Part shown: positions 42,122 to 50,498 of the stretch, piece by piece | How positions within the stretch are numbered: the stretch's first letter is position 1 | Layout: each line of letters opens with the position of its first letter | Source: Bacteroidota bacterium | GTDB taxonomy: Bacteria; Bacteroidota; Bacteroidia; Chitinophagales; Chitinophagaceae | NCBI GenBank assembly: GCA_013285595.1 | Contig: JABDHF010000001.1 | Coordinates: 38,904 to 102,903, forward strand | Direction: 5' to 3' | Length of the DNA stretch: 64,000 nucleotides | Position numbers and translations under genes: made by a program | Notes under the pieces: model-generated | What the model was told of the DNA's origin: nothing | What the model saw: the letters and a program-made list of their open reading frames with translations, nothing else | Database searches by the model: none

Positions 42122-42634
42122 ATGAAAGCAAAGATCGTAATTATCTCGCTGCTGTTAGTTCTAGCAGGCGCTATGGCTATCCAAGCCCAACAACAGGACG
42201 AAAAGAAAAACCCTTATTACAAGCAGAATGAAAATGCCAAACTAACGGTACCTGATGCGCAATGGAAAAAAGTGCTGGCGCCAAAGGTTTACAACATTAT
42301 GCGGGAAAAAGGCACGGAAGCCCCCGATACCGGGCCGTATGTACACAACCCCAAGAAGGGTACCTATTATTGTGCGTCTTGCGGGCATGCATTGTTTAGT
42401 TCTGCAACCAAATTTGATAGCCATACCGGCTGGCCGAGCTTTTACCAGGCGCTTGATAAAGGAAGCGTGGTAGAAGCTAAAGACAATTCTCTCGGTAGCG
42501 TACGCGATGAGGTGCTTTGTGCGCGTTGCGGCGGCCACCTGGGCCATGTGTTTGACGATGGGCCGGCTCCTACGGGCTTACGTTATTGCATGAATGGATA
42601 TGCGTTGCATTTTGAGGAAAACCCCCACCCTTAA
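42122..42634 (+). CDS. msrB: Peptide-methionine (R)-S-oxide reductase, exported
   Basis: 170-residue MsrB, which reduces methionine-R-sulfoxide in oxidised proteins. A signal peptide (MKAKIVIISLLLVLAGAMAIQA) makes it periplasmic, unlike the usual cytosolic form. The structural zinc is held by YCASCGHALF and LCARCGGHLGHVF, and the catalytic cysteine is in LRYCMNGYAL near residue 160. The stretch FDSHTGWPSFYQ is a family signature. A terminator follows. Together with the neighbouring exported thioredoxin it suggests periplasmic protein repair, though no operon links them. Confidence 0.95.
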   Translation: MKAKIVIISLLLVLAGAMAIQAQQQDEKKNPYYKQNENAKLTVPDAQWKKVLAPKVYNIMREKGTEAPDTGPYVHNPKKGTYYCASCGHALFSSATKFDSHTGWPSFYQALDKGSVVEAKDNSLGSVRDEVLCARCGGHLGHVFDDGPAPTGLRYCMNGYALHFEENPHP

Positions 42635-42667
42635 TGTGGCTTTCCCCTGTTTTGTAACAGAAACTTA

Positions 42668-42694
42668 AGGCCCCAGTCCGGGGCTTTCTCTTTT
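42668..42694 (+). terminator. Terminator after msrB
   Basis: GCCCC (42670-42674), loop AGTCC, GGGGC (42680-42684), followed by TTTCTCTTTTC. Confidence 0.6.
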
Positions 42695-42724
42695 CATATC
42701 CGCTATGGAATTAACCTAAATCAA

Positions 42725-42732
42725 TACTTTTG
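42725..42732 (+). promoter_or_regulatory. Predicted -7 element of nth
   Basis: TACTTTTG, a full TAnnTTTG match, 37 nt before the start codon at 42770. Confidence 0.45.
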
Positions 42733-42769
42733 TAAACCTGTTGCCTGCTTTACAGACCTGGGAGTTATT

Positions 42770-43432
42770 ATGACGAAAAAAGAACGGTATGCCTTTGTAA
42801 TAGACTGGTTTCAGAAGAATATGCCTGATGCAGAGACGGAGCTGCGTTATGAAGACCCTTTCCAGCTACTTGTGGCCGTTATACTGTCTGCACAATGCAC
42901 TGATAAACGGGTGAACCTGGTAACCCCTGCCTTGTTCGAAAAATTTCCCGGGGCGGAAAGCCTGGCTAAAGCTGAGTTTGAAGATGTGGAGCCACTGATA
43001 AAGAGCGTAAGCTTTGCCAATAATAAAACGCGCCACCTGATAGGCATGGCAAAAATGCTGGTGGAGCAATTTAATGGGGAGGTACCTGATAATATGGATG
43101 ACCTGGTGCTACTGCCGGGAGTGGGGAGGAAAACGGCTAATGTAATAGTATCGGTAGTCTTTCACCAGCCGGGTATGGCGGTGGATACCCATGTCTTCAG
43201 GGTATCGGCACGGATAGGGCTTACTGTTAATGCTAAGACACCGTTGCAAACCGAGCAGCAGCTGGTAGCCAATATACCACGTGACCTGCTGGCTATAGCC
43301 CATCACTGGCTGATATTGCATGGGCGGTATGTATGTGTGGCCCGCAGGCCTAAGTGCGAGATATGCGGGTTAAAACCGGTTTGTAAGTATTATCAGACGG
43401 ATATGAAATATATTGTTACCCCAAACCCCTGA
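42770..43432 (+). CDS. nth: Endonuclease III
   Basis: 220-residue DNA glycosylase/AP lyase that removes oxidised pyrimidines. Helix-hairpin-helix LPGVGRKTANVIVSV (about residues 113-127) supplies the catalytic lysine, the aspartate is in MAVDTHVFRVS, and four cysteines at the C-terminus bind a 4Fe-4S cluster (CVARRPKCEICGLKPVC). Normal length. The last residues, VTPNP and the TGA stop, are encoded by a CCCCAAACCCC repeat (43418-43445), so this gene's end comes from an intergenic element. Confidence 0.95.
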   Translation: MTKKERYAFVIDWFQKNMPDAETELRYEDPFQLLVAVILSAQCTDKRVNLVTPALFEKFPGAESLAKAEFEDVEPLIKSVSFANNKTRHLIGMAKMLVEQFNGEVPDNMDDLVLLPGVGRKTANVIVSVVFHQPGMAVDTHVFRVSARIGLTVNAKTPLQTEQQLVANIPRDLLAIAHHWLILHGRYVCVARRPKCEICGLKPVCKYYQTDMKYIVTPNP

Positions 43433-43445
43433 AGGGGCTTTCCCC
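43418..43445. repeat. CCCCTGAAGGGG-type repeat overlapping the nth stop
   Basis: ACCCCAAACCCCTGAAGGGG followed by CTTTCCCC. It contains the TGA stop codon of nth and belongs to the same family as 38102-38127. Confidence 0.75.
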
Positions 43446-43483
43446 TCGTTTCGTACACCTTGAGGCTTTTATATTCTTATTTA

Positions 43484-43517
43484 AACAGAAAAACCCGCTT
43501 TGGCGGGTTTTTCTGTT
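43484..43517. terminator. Strong bidirectional terminator between nth and the thioredoxin gene
   Basis: 15-bp perfect stem AACAGAAAAACCCGC (43484-43498) with loop TTTG and its reverse complement (43503-43517); A- and T-rich sides serve both convergent genes. Confidence 0.85.
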
Positions 43518-43532
43518 ATCTGAAAGCTTTTA

Positions 43533-44123
43533 TTAATGTCCCGGAGGCGGGGTGTTATCTGCTGCCTGGCCTTTAGCCCATGATGGGTGATATGTCTTCT
43601 GGTAGTCTTCCCATTTCACGTGCCTATAAGCATTATCTCCAAAGTACGATAGGATCACCTCTAGCTGTGGCACATCCATATAGCCCGGAATAGGAGTTGG
43701 CTGCTGGAAGTTTTCCATCATAAATACGCTGGTAGGGTAAGACATTGATCCGTGCATCATCTCTACTGCGAATGTGTTTGCCTTGTATTGTGGCTCGTAT
43801 TTATATTCTTTGCCCTGGAAGTTGATCACGTCCTGGCGCTCAGCATCAAGCCTTACTGCGTAGAAATTGGCATTCATGTACTTGATCACATTCGGATTCT
43901 GGAAAGTGGTTGCTTCCATTTTTTTACACCAGCCACACCAGCCGGTGTACACATCCATATATACTTTCTTAGGGCTTTTTGCCATTTTAGCCTGCAGCTC
44001 GTCTATAGAGGTGATCCAGTGTATTTCTTCGGTTTCTTTAGGGGCATGCGGCGCCTTTTTCTTCGCCATTACCAGCGGGCTTATCAATAGCATAGCTACT
44101 GCAAAAAGTAGTATCCGTTTCAT
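43533..44123 (-). CDS. Exported thioredoxin-family protein
   Basis: 196-residue thioredoxin-fold protein with a signal peptide (residues 1-20, LVMAKKK) and a CGWC motif (C63 and C66) followed by KKMEATTFQNPNVIKYMN, as in the Bacteroidota DUF255/thioredoxin-like group. Mature domain includes NANFYAVRLDAERQ and TVFMMENF-like YPTSVFMMENF with the cis-proline position. Probably a periplasmic disulfide reductase or chaperone. C-terminus is proline-rich (NTPPPGH). Separated from nth by a shared terminator. Confidence 0.88.
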   Translation of the reverse strand: MKRILLFAVAMLLISPLVMAKKKAPHAPKETEEIHWITSIDELQAKMAKSPKKVYMDVYTGWCGWCKKMEATTFQNPNVIKYMNANFYAVRLDAERQDVINFQGKEYKYEPQYKANTFAVEMMHGSMSYPTSVFMMENFQQPTPIPGYMDVPQLEVILSYFGDNAYRHVKWEDYQKTYHPSWAKGQAADNTPPPGH

Positions 44124-44163
44124 TTGTCTGCGTTTTGAAAAACGAATTTACAAATATTCCATG

Positions 44164-44171
44164 TAGTTTTG
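44164..44171 (+). promoter_or_regulatory. Predicted -7 element of ubiX
   Basis: TAGTTTTG, a full TAnnTTTG match, 20 nt before the ATG at 44192; supports that start over the upstream ATG at 44135, which precedes the promoter. Confidence 0.45.
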
Positions 44172-44191
44172 GTGAATTGTCTAACAATTTT

Positions 44192-44749
44192 ATGATAAAA
44201 ATAGCAGTTGCGGTAACGGGAGCGAGTGGATCTATCTATGCAAAAGTACTTTTAGAACACTTAGAACGGCTTAAAGACCAGGTGGCAGAAGTGAGCATGA
44301 TATGGAGCGACAATGCCTATACCGTATGGCAACATGAGCTGGGGAATAAGGATTATGAGCGGTTGCCTTTCAAGTTTTGGGATAAAAATGACTTTATGGC
44401 GCCATTTGCATCCGGCAGCTCTTCCTATAGCGCACTGATCATTTGCCCATGTAGCATGGGCACATTGGGGAGGATAGCGGGGGGCATAAGCAACGACCTG
44501 GTAAGCCGCGCTGCCGATGTGATGCTTAAAGAACGGCGCAAGCTGATATGCGTGGTGCGGGAAACCCCTTATAACCTCGTGCATCTGCGGAATATGACTG
44601 CGGTTACTGAGGCTGGCGGTATCATTTGCCCGGCAACGCCGTCTTTTTACAGTAACCCGAAGACTATGGATGAGGTGGCTTATACTGTGATCAGCCGTGT
44701 GCTGCAACTTGCGGGAGTGGATGGGGGAGGATATAAGTGGGGAGAGTAG
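44192..44749 (+). CDS. ubiX: Flavin prenyltransferase UbiX
   Basis: 185-residue enzyme that attaches a dimethylallyl group to FMN to make prenylated FMN, the cofactor of UbiD-type decarboxylases. The start MIKIAVAVTGASGSIYAKVL at 44192 gives the canonical N-terminal flavin-binding motif and lies after the promoter. Other family signatures are CPCSMGTLGRIAGGISNDLVSRAADVMLKERRK, split here as CSMGTLGRIAGGISNDL and RAADVMLKERRKLI, and ETPYNLVHLRNM. Length normal. No ubiD is in the window. Confidence 0.94.
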   Translation: MIKIAVAVTGASGSIYAKVLLEHLERLKDQVAEVSMIWSDNAYTVWQHELGNKDYERLPFKFWDKNDFMAPFASGSSSYSALIICPCSMGTLGRIAGGISNDLVSRAADVMLKERRKLICVVRETPYNLVHLRNMTAVTEAGGIICPATPSFYSNPKTMDEVAYTVISRVLQLAGVDGGGYKWGE

Positions 44750-44764
44750 GATATGACTTTCATC

Positions 44765-45061
44765 TTACAGAGAAAGTGGTTTCCTATAAATATTGAGTAG
44801 AGAGATTATCATTATTGTTTTTCTTCTCACTTCAAATATTACCAAATATGGGAAGGATTTTAGTTTAGTATCCCGGATATTACTTTTGCGGGTGCTTTGT
44901 ACAAGTGAATAAAATTGAGGGTTAGTCGCTATTTTTCTATAGGTCTCGGAAAGTTCCATTAAGAAACGTGTGCCTAATTTGGGATTGATCCGATCATAAT
45001 ACTCTATCGCTTCTTCAACTTCACCAGATGCGCGTACTGTAATTATGAGTTCATACTCCAT
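44765..45061 (-). CDS. RelE/ParE family toxin
   Basis: 98-residue toxin of the RelE/ParE superfamily, which either cleaves mRNA on ribosomes or poisons gyrase. Pattern: N-terminal ITVRASGEVEEAIEYYDRINPKLGTRF, then RKIATNPQFYS and the C-terminal strands DTKLKSFPYLVIFEVRRKTIMIISLLN. It cannot be decided from this sequence whether it acts like RelE or ParE. The antitoxin gene lies 4 nt upstream on the same strand. Confidence 0.85.
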   Translation of the reverse strand: MEYELIITVRASGEVEEAIEYYDRINPKLGTRFLMELSETYRKIATNPQFYSLVQSTRKSNIRDTKLKSFPYLVIFEVRRKTIMIISLLNIYRKPLSL

Positions 45062-45065
45062 TTTT

Positions 45066-45296
45066 CTATCTATGTTGTTTAATCTTCTCCATAGATTGTT
45101 CTATAGTCATTGTTTTTGATCTGTCCGCAAATGCCTCATCACTTCTTTTTTCAAGTGCTACCAATGTTTTCTCGTCATAGGTAAACTCTTCTTGAATCAA
45201 TTCATTTTCAAGCAAAGCGTAAATAGCTTTTATCTTCTTTTGATCTGCATTTTCTATGTAGCTATGCAGTTTTTCTTTTACCGCCGTGTAAGTCAT
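45066..45296 (-). CDS. Antitoxin of the RelE/ParE pair
   Basis: 76-residue, mostly helical, acidic protein upstream of the toxin gene with 4 nt between them. It begins MTYTAVKEKLHSYIENADQKK and ends with a lysine-containing tail ESMEKIKQHR. No named family identified, but gene order, small size and operon spacing fit a cognate antitoxin. Confidence 0.8.
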   Translation of the reverse strand: MTYTAVKEKLHSYIENADQKKIKAIYALLENELIQEEFTYDEKTLVALEKRSDEAFADRSKTMTIEQSMEKIKQHR

Positions 45297-45404
45297 AATG
45301 CCTGTATTTACCCCTTTTGTAAATATAGCGAAAAATGCAAAAAACTATACATAATTTTAGCTTATGCGCGGTAACATTGGTTATTAGCTAATTCAATTTC
45401 AATC

Positions 45405-46178
45405 ATGGAATATTCAAAATCAATAGAAAGGCTAAGAGCTATAATGGATGAACTGCGGGAAGAGTGTCCATGGGACAAAAAACAGACCATCCATACGCTT
45501 CAGCCACAAACCCTGGAGGAAGTGTATGAGCTGTCTGAAACGATAACCAATGAAGACTGGCAAGGATTGAAAGAAGAGCTTGGCGACCTGCTACTGCATA
45601 TTGTATTTTACAGTAAGATAGGCAGTGAGCAGCAACAGTTTACTTTTGATGATGTAATAGAGCGGGTATGCAATAAACTCATCAACCGCCACCCGCATAT
45701 ATATGGAAACGTGAAGGTGGAGAACGACGCTGATGTGTCGCAAAACTGGGAAAAGATAAAGCAGCAGGAAGGCAAGAAATCTATTCTTAGCGGCGTGCCC
45801 GCATCAATGCCGGCTCTGATCAAAGCACTCAGGCTACAGGAAAAAACAAAGAAGGTAGGTTTTGAATGGGAAAATACCCAGCAGGTAAAAGATAAGGTGG
45901 AAGAGGAGATGCACGAACTATATGAAGCTGTGGAAAGCGGAAATCAAAATGAGATAGAAGGGGAAATGGGAGATGTTCTTTTTGCTTTGATCAATTATGC
46001 AAGATTTATAAACGTAGACCCGGAAAGAGCACTGGAGCAGACCAATAAGAAATTTATCAGGCGGTTTCAGCATGTGGAGGATATGGCGCGGGAAGACGGA
46101 AAATCGTTGCACGATATGGACTTGTGGGAAATGGATGCACTGTGGAACAAGGTAAAAGAGCTGGAGTCAAAAAAATAA
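45405..46178 (+). CDS. mazG: Nucleoside triphosphate pyrophosphohydrolase MazG
   Basis: 257-residue enzyme that hydrolyses nucleoside triphosphates to monophosphates and pyrophosphate; it cleanses the pool of non-canonical nucleotides. Two MazG repeats are visible: the first with CPWDKKQTIHTLQPQTLEE (about residues 21-39) and LKEELGDLLLHIVFY, the second with KVEEEMHELYEA, EMGDVLFALINYARF and the Mg-binding acidic pairs EE and D. Its stop codon directly abuts the ATG of the kinase gene (TAAATG). Length typical for the two-domain form. Confidence 0.94.
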   Translation: MEYSKSIERLRAIMDELREECPWDKKQTIHTLQPQTLEEVYELSETITNEDWQGLKEELGDLLLHIVFYSKIGSEQQQFTFDDVIERVCNKLINRHPHIYGNVKVENDADVSQNWEKIKQQEGKKSILSGVPASMPALIKALRLQEKTKKVGFEWENTQQVKDKVEEEMHELYEAVESGNQNEIEGEMGDVLFALINYARFINVDPERALEQTNKKFIRRFQHVEDMAREDGKSLHDMDLWEMDALWNKVKELESKK

Positions 46179-49100
46179 ATGTTCAGGCGATATCCATATT
46201 GGGGCTGGCTGCTGCTGAGCCTTGTGTTGTGGTGTGCAAATGGTTTTTATTTCCATAAGCACACGGAGGCTATGCTACCCGCACGGATGGCGGCAGCTGT
46301 AAATAACGACCTGCAACATAGAGAAAATGCCTTTAAAGCATTTATTAAGGAAGAAAACACCATTAGCAAGCTTTTTGACAGGACTATCTCCGGCAACGAA
46401 CAAACCTCTATTAATGCGCTGCCTTTTTTTGTCTTTTGCTATGAGCATGATACTTTAAAGTATTGGAACACAAACACCATCATAGCTACATGCAATAGCT
46501 ACACAGTAGGTAAACCAACTATACTACGTAATGACAACGGTACTTTTGTTGAGGAATGCTTTAAACCTGCTTTTTTAGATGCCGGTAAGCGCATCGTAAT
46601 ATTATTCCCTGTCGTTATCAGCTATCCACTGGATAACGATTATCTGAAATCTCATTTTGCAGCATCAGACAATGTACCGGTAAAAACTAAAATCGTTGCC
46701 GCTGACAGCAATAATGCCGGTGGCTATGCAGTATCGTTCCGGGGCACACAGCCGCTGTTTTTCCTGCATTTTCAGCAACAGGACCTACAGAAATGGATGC
46801 CTGATCTGCGATTTATTCTTTTGCTCCTGGCTGCGATACTGGCGAGTATCTCGTGGGTACAGTTGATAATTATACACCTCACCCGCAAGAGGAAACCAGT
46901 CGTCGGGTTTATTATTACGCTTGCTATCATTTTAGTATTGCGATCTTTACTTTTCGTGTACGGGCTGCCTTTCAATTTAGACCAGCTACCATTTTTTTCC
47001 CCGCAGCTGTATGCCTACAACCGATACCTCTCTTCTTTTGGCGACCTGTTTATTAATACCGTATTCGTGCTATGGATCGTTTTATTTGTGGTACGCCATA
47101 CGCCTTATCGTTTCTATTTCGACAAAGTGACCCGCATGCCTGCCCGTTACATGATCTCTGCGATATTGATGGTGGCATTGACGCTCTATGTTTATCTTTT
47201 TGTAAGCTTTATCAGGAGCCTTGTACTCGATTCTAACATTTCTTTTGATGTAAACCACTTCTACGATATTAAAGTCTATACCCTGCTTGGGCTGCTTTTG
47301 ATAGGTACGGTAACCGGCATCTCAAGCCTTGTATTGTTCTTGTTTAATATTCAACTTTCCACGCTGATCAAAAACAATGTGCTTAAATATGCATTAATAG
47401 CCATAACCGCTGCTATATTGTTGCTATGCTCTAATAAGAGCAATGATGGTTTTTACTGGATAGTGCTTTGCTGGATGGTATTGTTTATTTTTTTACTGGA
47501 CCGCCGGAATTTTACACTAATACCGGATCTCTTTGAGCCCCGCATGATATTCTGGGCAGTATTTATTTGCCTGTCCTGCACGGGGATAGTCCAATACTTT
47601 AACCAGGTAAAAGAACGTGAGGCCAGGAAAGCATTTGTGGAGCAACGCCTCTCCCCGCACCGTGACAACGAAATGGAATATGCCTTTGATAAGGTTGCCA
47701 AAAAAATAGCCCAGGATAAAATATTGAAAGGTTACCTGATAAAGCCTGCAATAGCGCAACGGAAGATCATTAATCAACGCTTCGAAACAGAATATCTTAC
47801 CGGGCCCATAAGCAAATACCAATCGAAGGTGTACCTGTTTGATGAACAGAGAACGGGTCTTTTCAATAAAGATTCCGTTGATTTTAACTCGCTGATCACT
47901 GAAAGGAATGAATCTGTGACAACTAATTCGGTGAACCTTTTTTATAAAGAATCGATACTTGACCGCCCCTATTATCTTTCCTACATACCGGTATATGAAG
48001 ATAGCTCAAGCGCATTAGTAGGCTATGTAATCATAGACCTGGATTTGAAAAAACAGGCTACAGAAGCCGTTTATCCTGAACTGCTGCAACCTATAGTAAA
48101 TAAAGCCAGCGCAGAAGAAAATGAATATGCATACGCCGTGTATATAAATGATAAACTGATAACACAAGCAAACAATTTTCCTTTTACAACTGTGCTTAAA
48201 GACGACACGCTGCACGACCAGGGATATGCATACTATACCCGCAATCGCGTGTCGGAACTGTATTATAAGATATCTGACAAACGAACTATCGTTGTTGCCT
48301 ACTCGCATAGCCAGCTCCTGGAAGTGATCTCTTTGTTCTCCTACCTTTTTGGTGTGGAAATAATTCTTGCTATTATGATACTGCTATACCAGCTATATCT
48401 TTATTACTATGCAAGAATTTTGTCTTCGGGTATATTCTCACAGCTTACACTGCGCAAGCGGGTGCATTTTGCCTTGCTGGCTACAGTGCTTATTTCTTTT
48501 ATAATTATAGGGTCTGTAACTATCTTTTTCTTTATTAACAGGTACAGGGATTCCAACACTATCAAGTTGCAATCGGCGATGCAGACGGTTAAGCAATCTG
48601 TACAAAATTATTTGAAACAAGAGCATGTGTATGACGTCAACTATACGTTTGACACGGTGAGCAAGTCTACGCCCTTTAAGTACTTTATTGCCAATCTTGC
48701 TACTGTGCAGAAAATAGACATAAACGTATTTAACGATAGAGGCATTTTATGCAATACTTCTGAGGACGATATTTATAATAAAGGGTTGCTGTCGCATATG
48801 ATGCGGCCAGAAGCTTTTTACCAGCTCAATGATGAAGGCAAATCTATTGCTATCCAAAATGAAGAAGTTGCGGGATTGTCTTATTTATCGGCTTATGAGC
48901 CTTTGCGGGATGAGCAGGGGAAAACGCTTGGTTATATTAATATCCCATTCTTCTCATCAGAAAAAGACCTGAATTTCCAGATATCTAACATCGTGGTTAC
49001 GCTCATCAACCTATACGCTATCATTTTTCTTTTCTCGAGCTTGATAACCGTGCTGATCACCGGCTGGATAACACGATCGTTCAATATGATCACCCAACAA

Positions 49101-49910
49101 TTCAGCAAGCTTAACCTGCAGCGTAACGAACGTATATCGTGGCCTCATAAAGATGAAATAGGGACCTTGGTAAGCGAGTATAACAAAATGGTAAACAAGG
49201 TGGAAGAAAATGCAGCGCAACTTGCCCAGAGCGAACGTGAAAGTGCATGGCGCGAAATGGCAAGGCAGGTAGCGCATGAGATAAAAAATCCGCTAACGCC
49301 AATGAAGCTGAACATACAATACCTGCAGCAGGCAATGAAAAACGACAACCCTAACATTAAAGACCTCACCAATAAAGTAGCTGACTCGATAGTAGAGCAG
49401 ATAGACAACCTTGCTTATATAGCGGCTGAGTTTTCGAATTTTGCAAAGATGCCGGAAGCACGGCCAGAAGAGCTTGAGCTGTATGAATTGCTTAATAAAG
49501 CCGTGGAGCTTTACCTTAATGACGAACATATTAAAGTAACAATTACCAGCCCGGCAGAAAAGCTGTATGTGGTCTCTGATCGCAGCCAGCTGCTGCGTGT
49601 ATTTACAAACCTGCTGGAAAATGCAAAGCAGGCAATACCAGCTGAGCGCCAGGGAAGAATAGAGGTGACGCTGGTAAGAGATAACAATGACGCCGTAGTA
49701 ACAATAACTGACAATGGAGACGGTATACCAGAAGATGTAGTAAAGCGCATATTTCAACCTTACTTTACTACAAAATCATCGGGCACCGGCCTGGGCCTGG
49801 CTATGACGCGGAAAATAATAGAATTCTGGAAAGGGACAATATGGTTTGAAACTGAAGAAGGAAAAGGAACAGTGTTTTTCATAAAGCTGCCATTGACAAA
49901 ACAAGCATAA
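46179..49910 (+). CDS. Large multi-pass sensor histidine kinase (NtrY-like)
   Basis: 1243-residue inner-membrane kinase. N-terminal helix (WLLLSLVLWCAN), an extracytoplasmic segment, then seven or eight helices between about residues 205 and 490, a second extracytoplasmic domain (about 490-720), two helices (VEIILAIMILLYQLYLYYYA; FALLATVLISFIIIGSVTIFFFI), a third sensor segment, a last helix near residue 945-975 and a HAMP domain. The kinase core resembles NtrY: MARQVAHEIKNPLTPMKLNI, NLLENAKQAI, DNGDGIPEDV and GTGLGLAMTRKI. The ATG follows mazG with no gap, so translation is probably coupled. It is convergent with the response regulator gene, and no NtrX is adjacent. Confidence 0.93.
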   Translation: MFRRYPYWGWLLLSLVLWCANGFYFHKHTEAMLPARMAAAVNNDLQHRENAFKAFIKEENTISKLFDRTISGNEQTSINALPFFVFCYEHDTLKYWNTNTIIATCNSYTVGKPTILRNDNGTFVEECFKPAFLDAGKRIVILFPVVISYPLDNDYLKSHFAASDNVPVKTKIVAADSNNAGGYAVSFRGTQPLFFLHFQQQDLQKWMPDLRFILLLLAAILASISWVQLIIIHLTRKRKPVVGFIITLAIILVLRSLLFVYGLPFNLDQLPFFSPQLYAYNRYLSSFGDLFINTVFVLWIVLFVVRHTPYRFYFDKVTRMPARYMISAILMVALTLYVYLFVSFIRSLVLDSNISFDVNHFYDIKVYTLLGLLLIGTVTGISSLVLFLFNIQLSTLIKNNVLKYALIAITAAILLLCSNKSNDGFYWIVLCWMVLFIFLLDRRNFTLIPDLFEPRMIFWAVFICLSCTGIVQYFNQVKEREARKAFVEQRLSPHRDNEMEYAFDKVAKKIAQDKILKGYLIKPAIAQRKIINQRFETEYLTGPISKYQSKVYLFDEQRTGLFNKDSVDFNSLITERNESVTTNSVNLFYKESILDRPYYLSYIPVYEDSSSALVGYVIIDLDLKKQATEAVYPELLQPIVNKASAEENEYAYAVYINDKLITQANNFPFTTVLKDDTLHDQGYAYYTRNRVSELYYKISDKRTIVVAYSHSQLLEVISLFSYLFGVEIILAIMILLYQLYLYYYARILSSGIFSQLTLRKRVHFALLATVLISFIIIGSVTIFFFINRYRDSNTIKLQSAMQTVKQSVQNYLKQEHVYDVNYTFDTVSKSTPFKYFIANLATVQKIDINVFNDRGILCNTSEDDIYNKGLLSHMMRPEAFYQLNDEGKSIAIQNEEVAGLSYLSAYEPLRDEQGKTLGYINIPFFSSEKDLNFQISNIVVTLINLYAIIFLFSSLITVLITGWITRSFNMITQQFSKLNLQRNERISWPHKDEIGTLVSEYNKMVNKVEENAAQLAQSERESAWREMARQVAHEIKNPLTPMKLNIQYLQQAMKNDNPNIKDLTNKVADSIVEQIDNLAYIAAEFSNFAKMPEARPEELELYELLNKAVELYLNDEHIKVTITSPAEKLYVVSDRSQLLRVFTNLLENAKQAIPAERQGRIEVTLVRDNNDAVVTITDNGDGIPEDVVKRIFQPYFTTKSSGTGLGLAMTRKIIEFWKGTIWFETEEGKGTVFFIKLPLTKQA

Positions 49911-49940
49911 CCTATGAAAAACTCTGTTCCTGTCTCTTAG

Positions 49941-50459
49941 TTATATCCCTGAGTATGATTTAAACTTCATTACGAGGTATACGGAAAGCACCAGCACAAT
50001 TACTATTGCGACGCCCAGCATACCAATTACTTTTTTGTAAGTGTTATTCGTTTCTTTTACGCTGCGCAGCTCGTTGATATTATTAAGTATGTTTTCCATG
50101 CGCGAAAAGGCTGTTTCGCCTTTTATTACATAGTCATACGCACCGTACTTCATACTGTCAATAGCTACTTCCAGCTTATCCTGGCCTGAGAGCATGATCA
50201 CTTGTGTTTCCGGGTTCATTTCCTTGAACGACTTCAACACCTCAACTCCATTTTGGGCGTTGGGCAGATGCGAATTCAGATGGTAATCAAGCACAGCAAT
50301 GGCAGGATTAAGGCTTATTTCCTTAATGGCATCTTCACCGCTTTCAAAGGTTTTTATCTTGTATGGAAAACGCTCGCCGATGTAGTCTTTCAGCATTTCG
50401 TTCTGTATCGGTTCATCGTCCACCAGGAAAATGTAACGTGTGCTTTGGTCTGTAGCCAT
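49941..50459 (-). CDS. Response regulator with C-terminal membrane anchor
   Basis: 172-residue protein: a receiver domain (about residues 9-125) and a single C-terminal transmembrane helix (about residues 144-164, VIGMLGVAIVIVLVLSVYLVM). Receiver residues are complete: acidic pair D14/D15 in LVDDEP, phospho-aspartate D58 in AVLDYHLN, conserved serine S91 in MLSGQ and lysine K113 in YVIKGE. There is no DNA-binding or enzyme output domain; the helix is followed by a short basic tail. This makes it a tail-anchored receiver. It is 39 nt downstream of the hybrid kinase gene on the same strand, so that kinase is the likely phosphate donor, which is inference. Confidence 0.9.
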   Translation of the reverse strand: MATDQSTRYIFLVDDEPIQNEMLKDYIGERFPYKIKTFESGEDAIKEISLNPAIAVLDYHLNSHLPNAQNGVEVLKSFKEMNPETQVIMLSGQDKLEVAIDSMKYGAYDYVIKGETAFSRMENILNNINELRSVKETNNTYKKVIGMLGVAIVIVLVLSVYLVMKFKSYSGI

Positions 50460-50498
50460 AAAATTTTTATTCAGTGCTTTAGGAGGAGTAAATATAGA

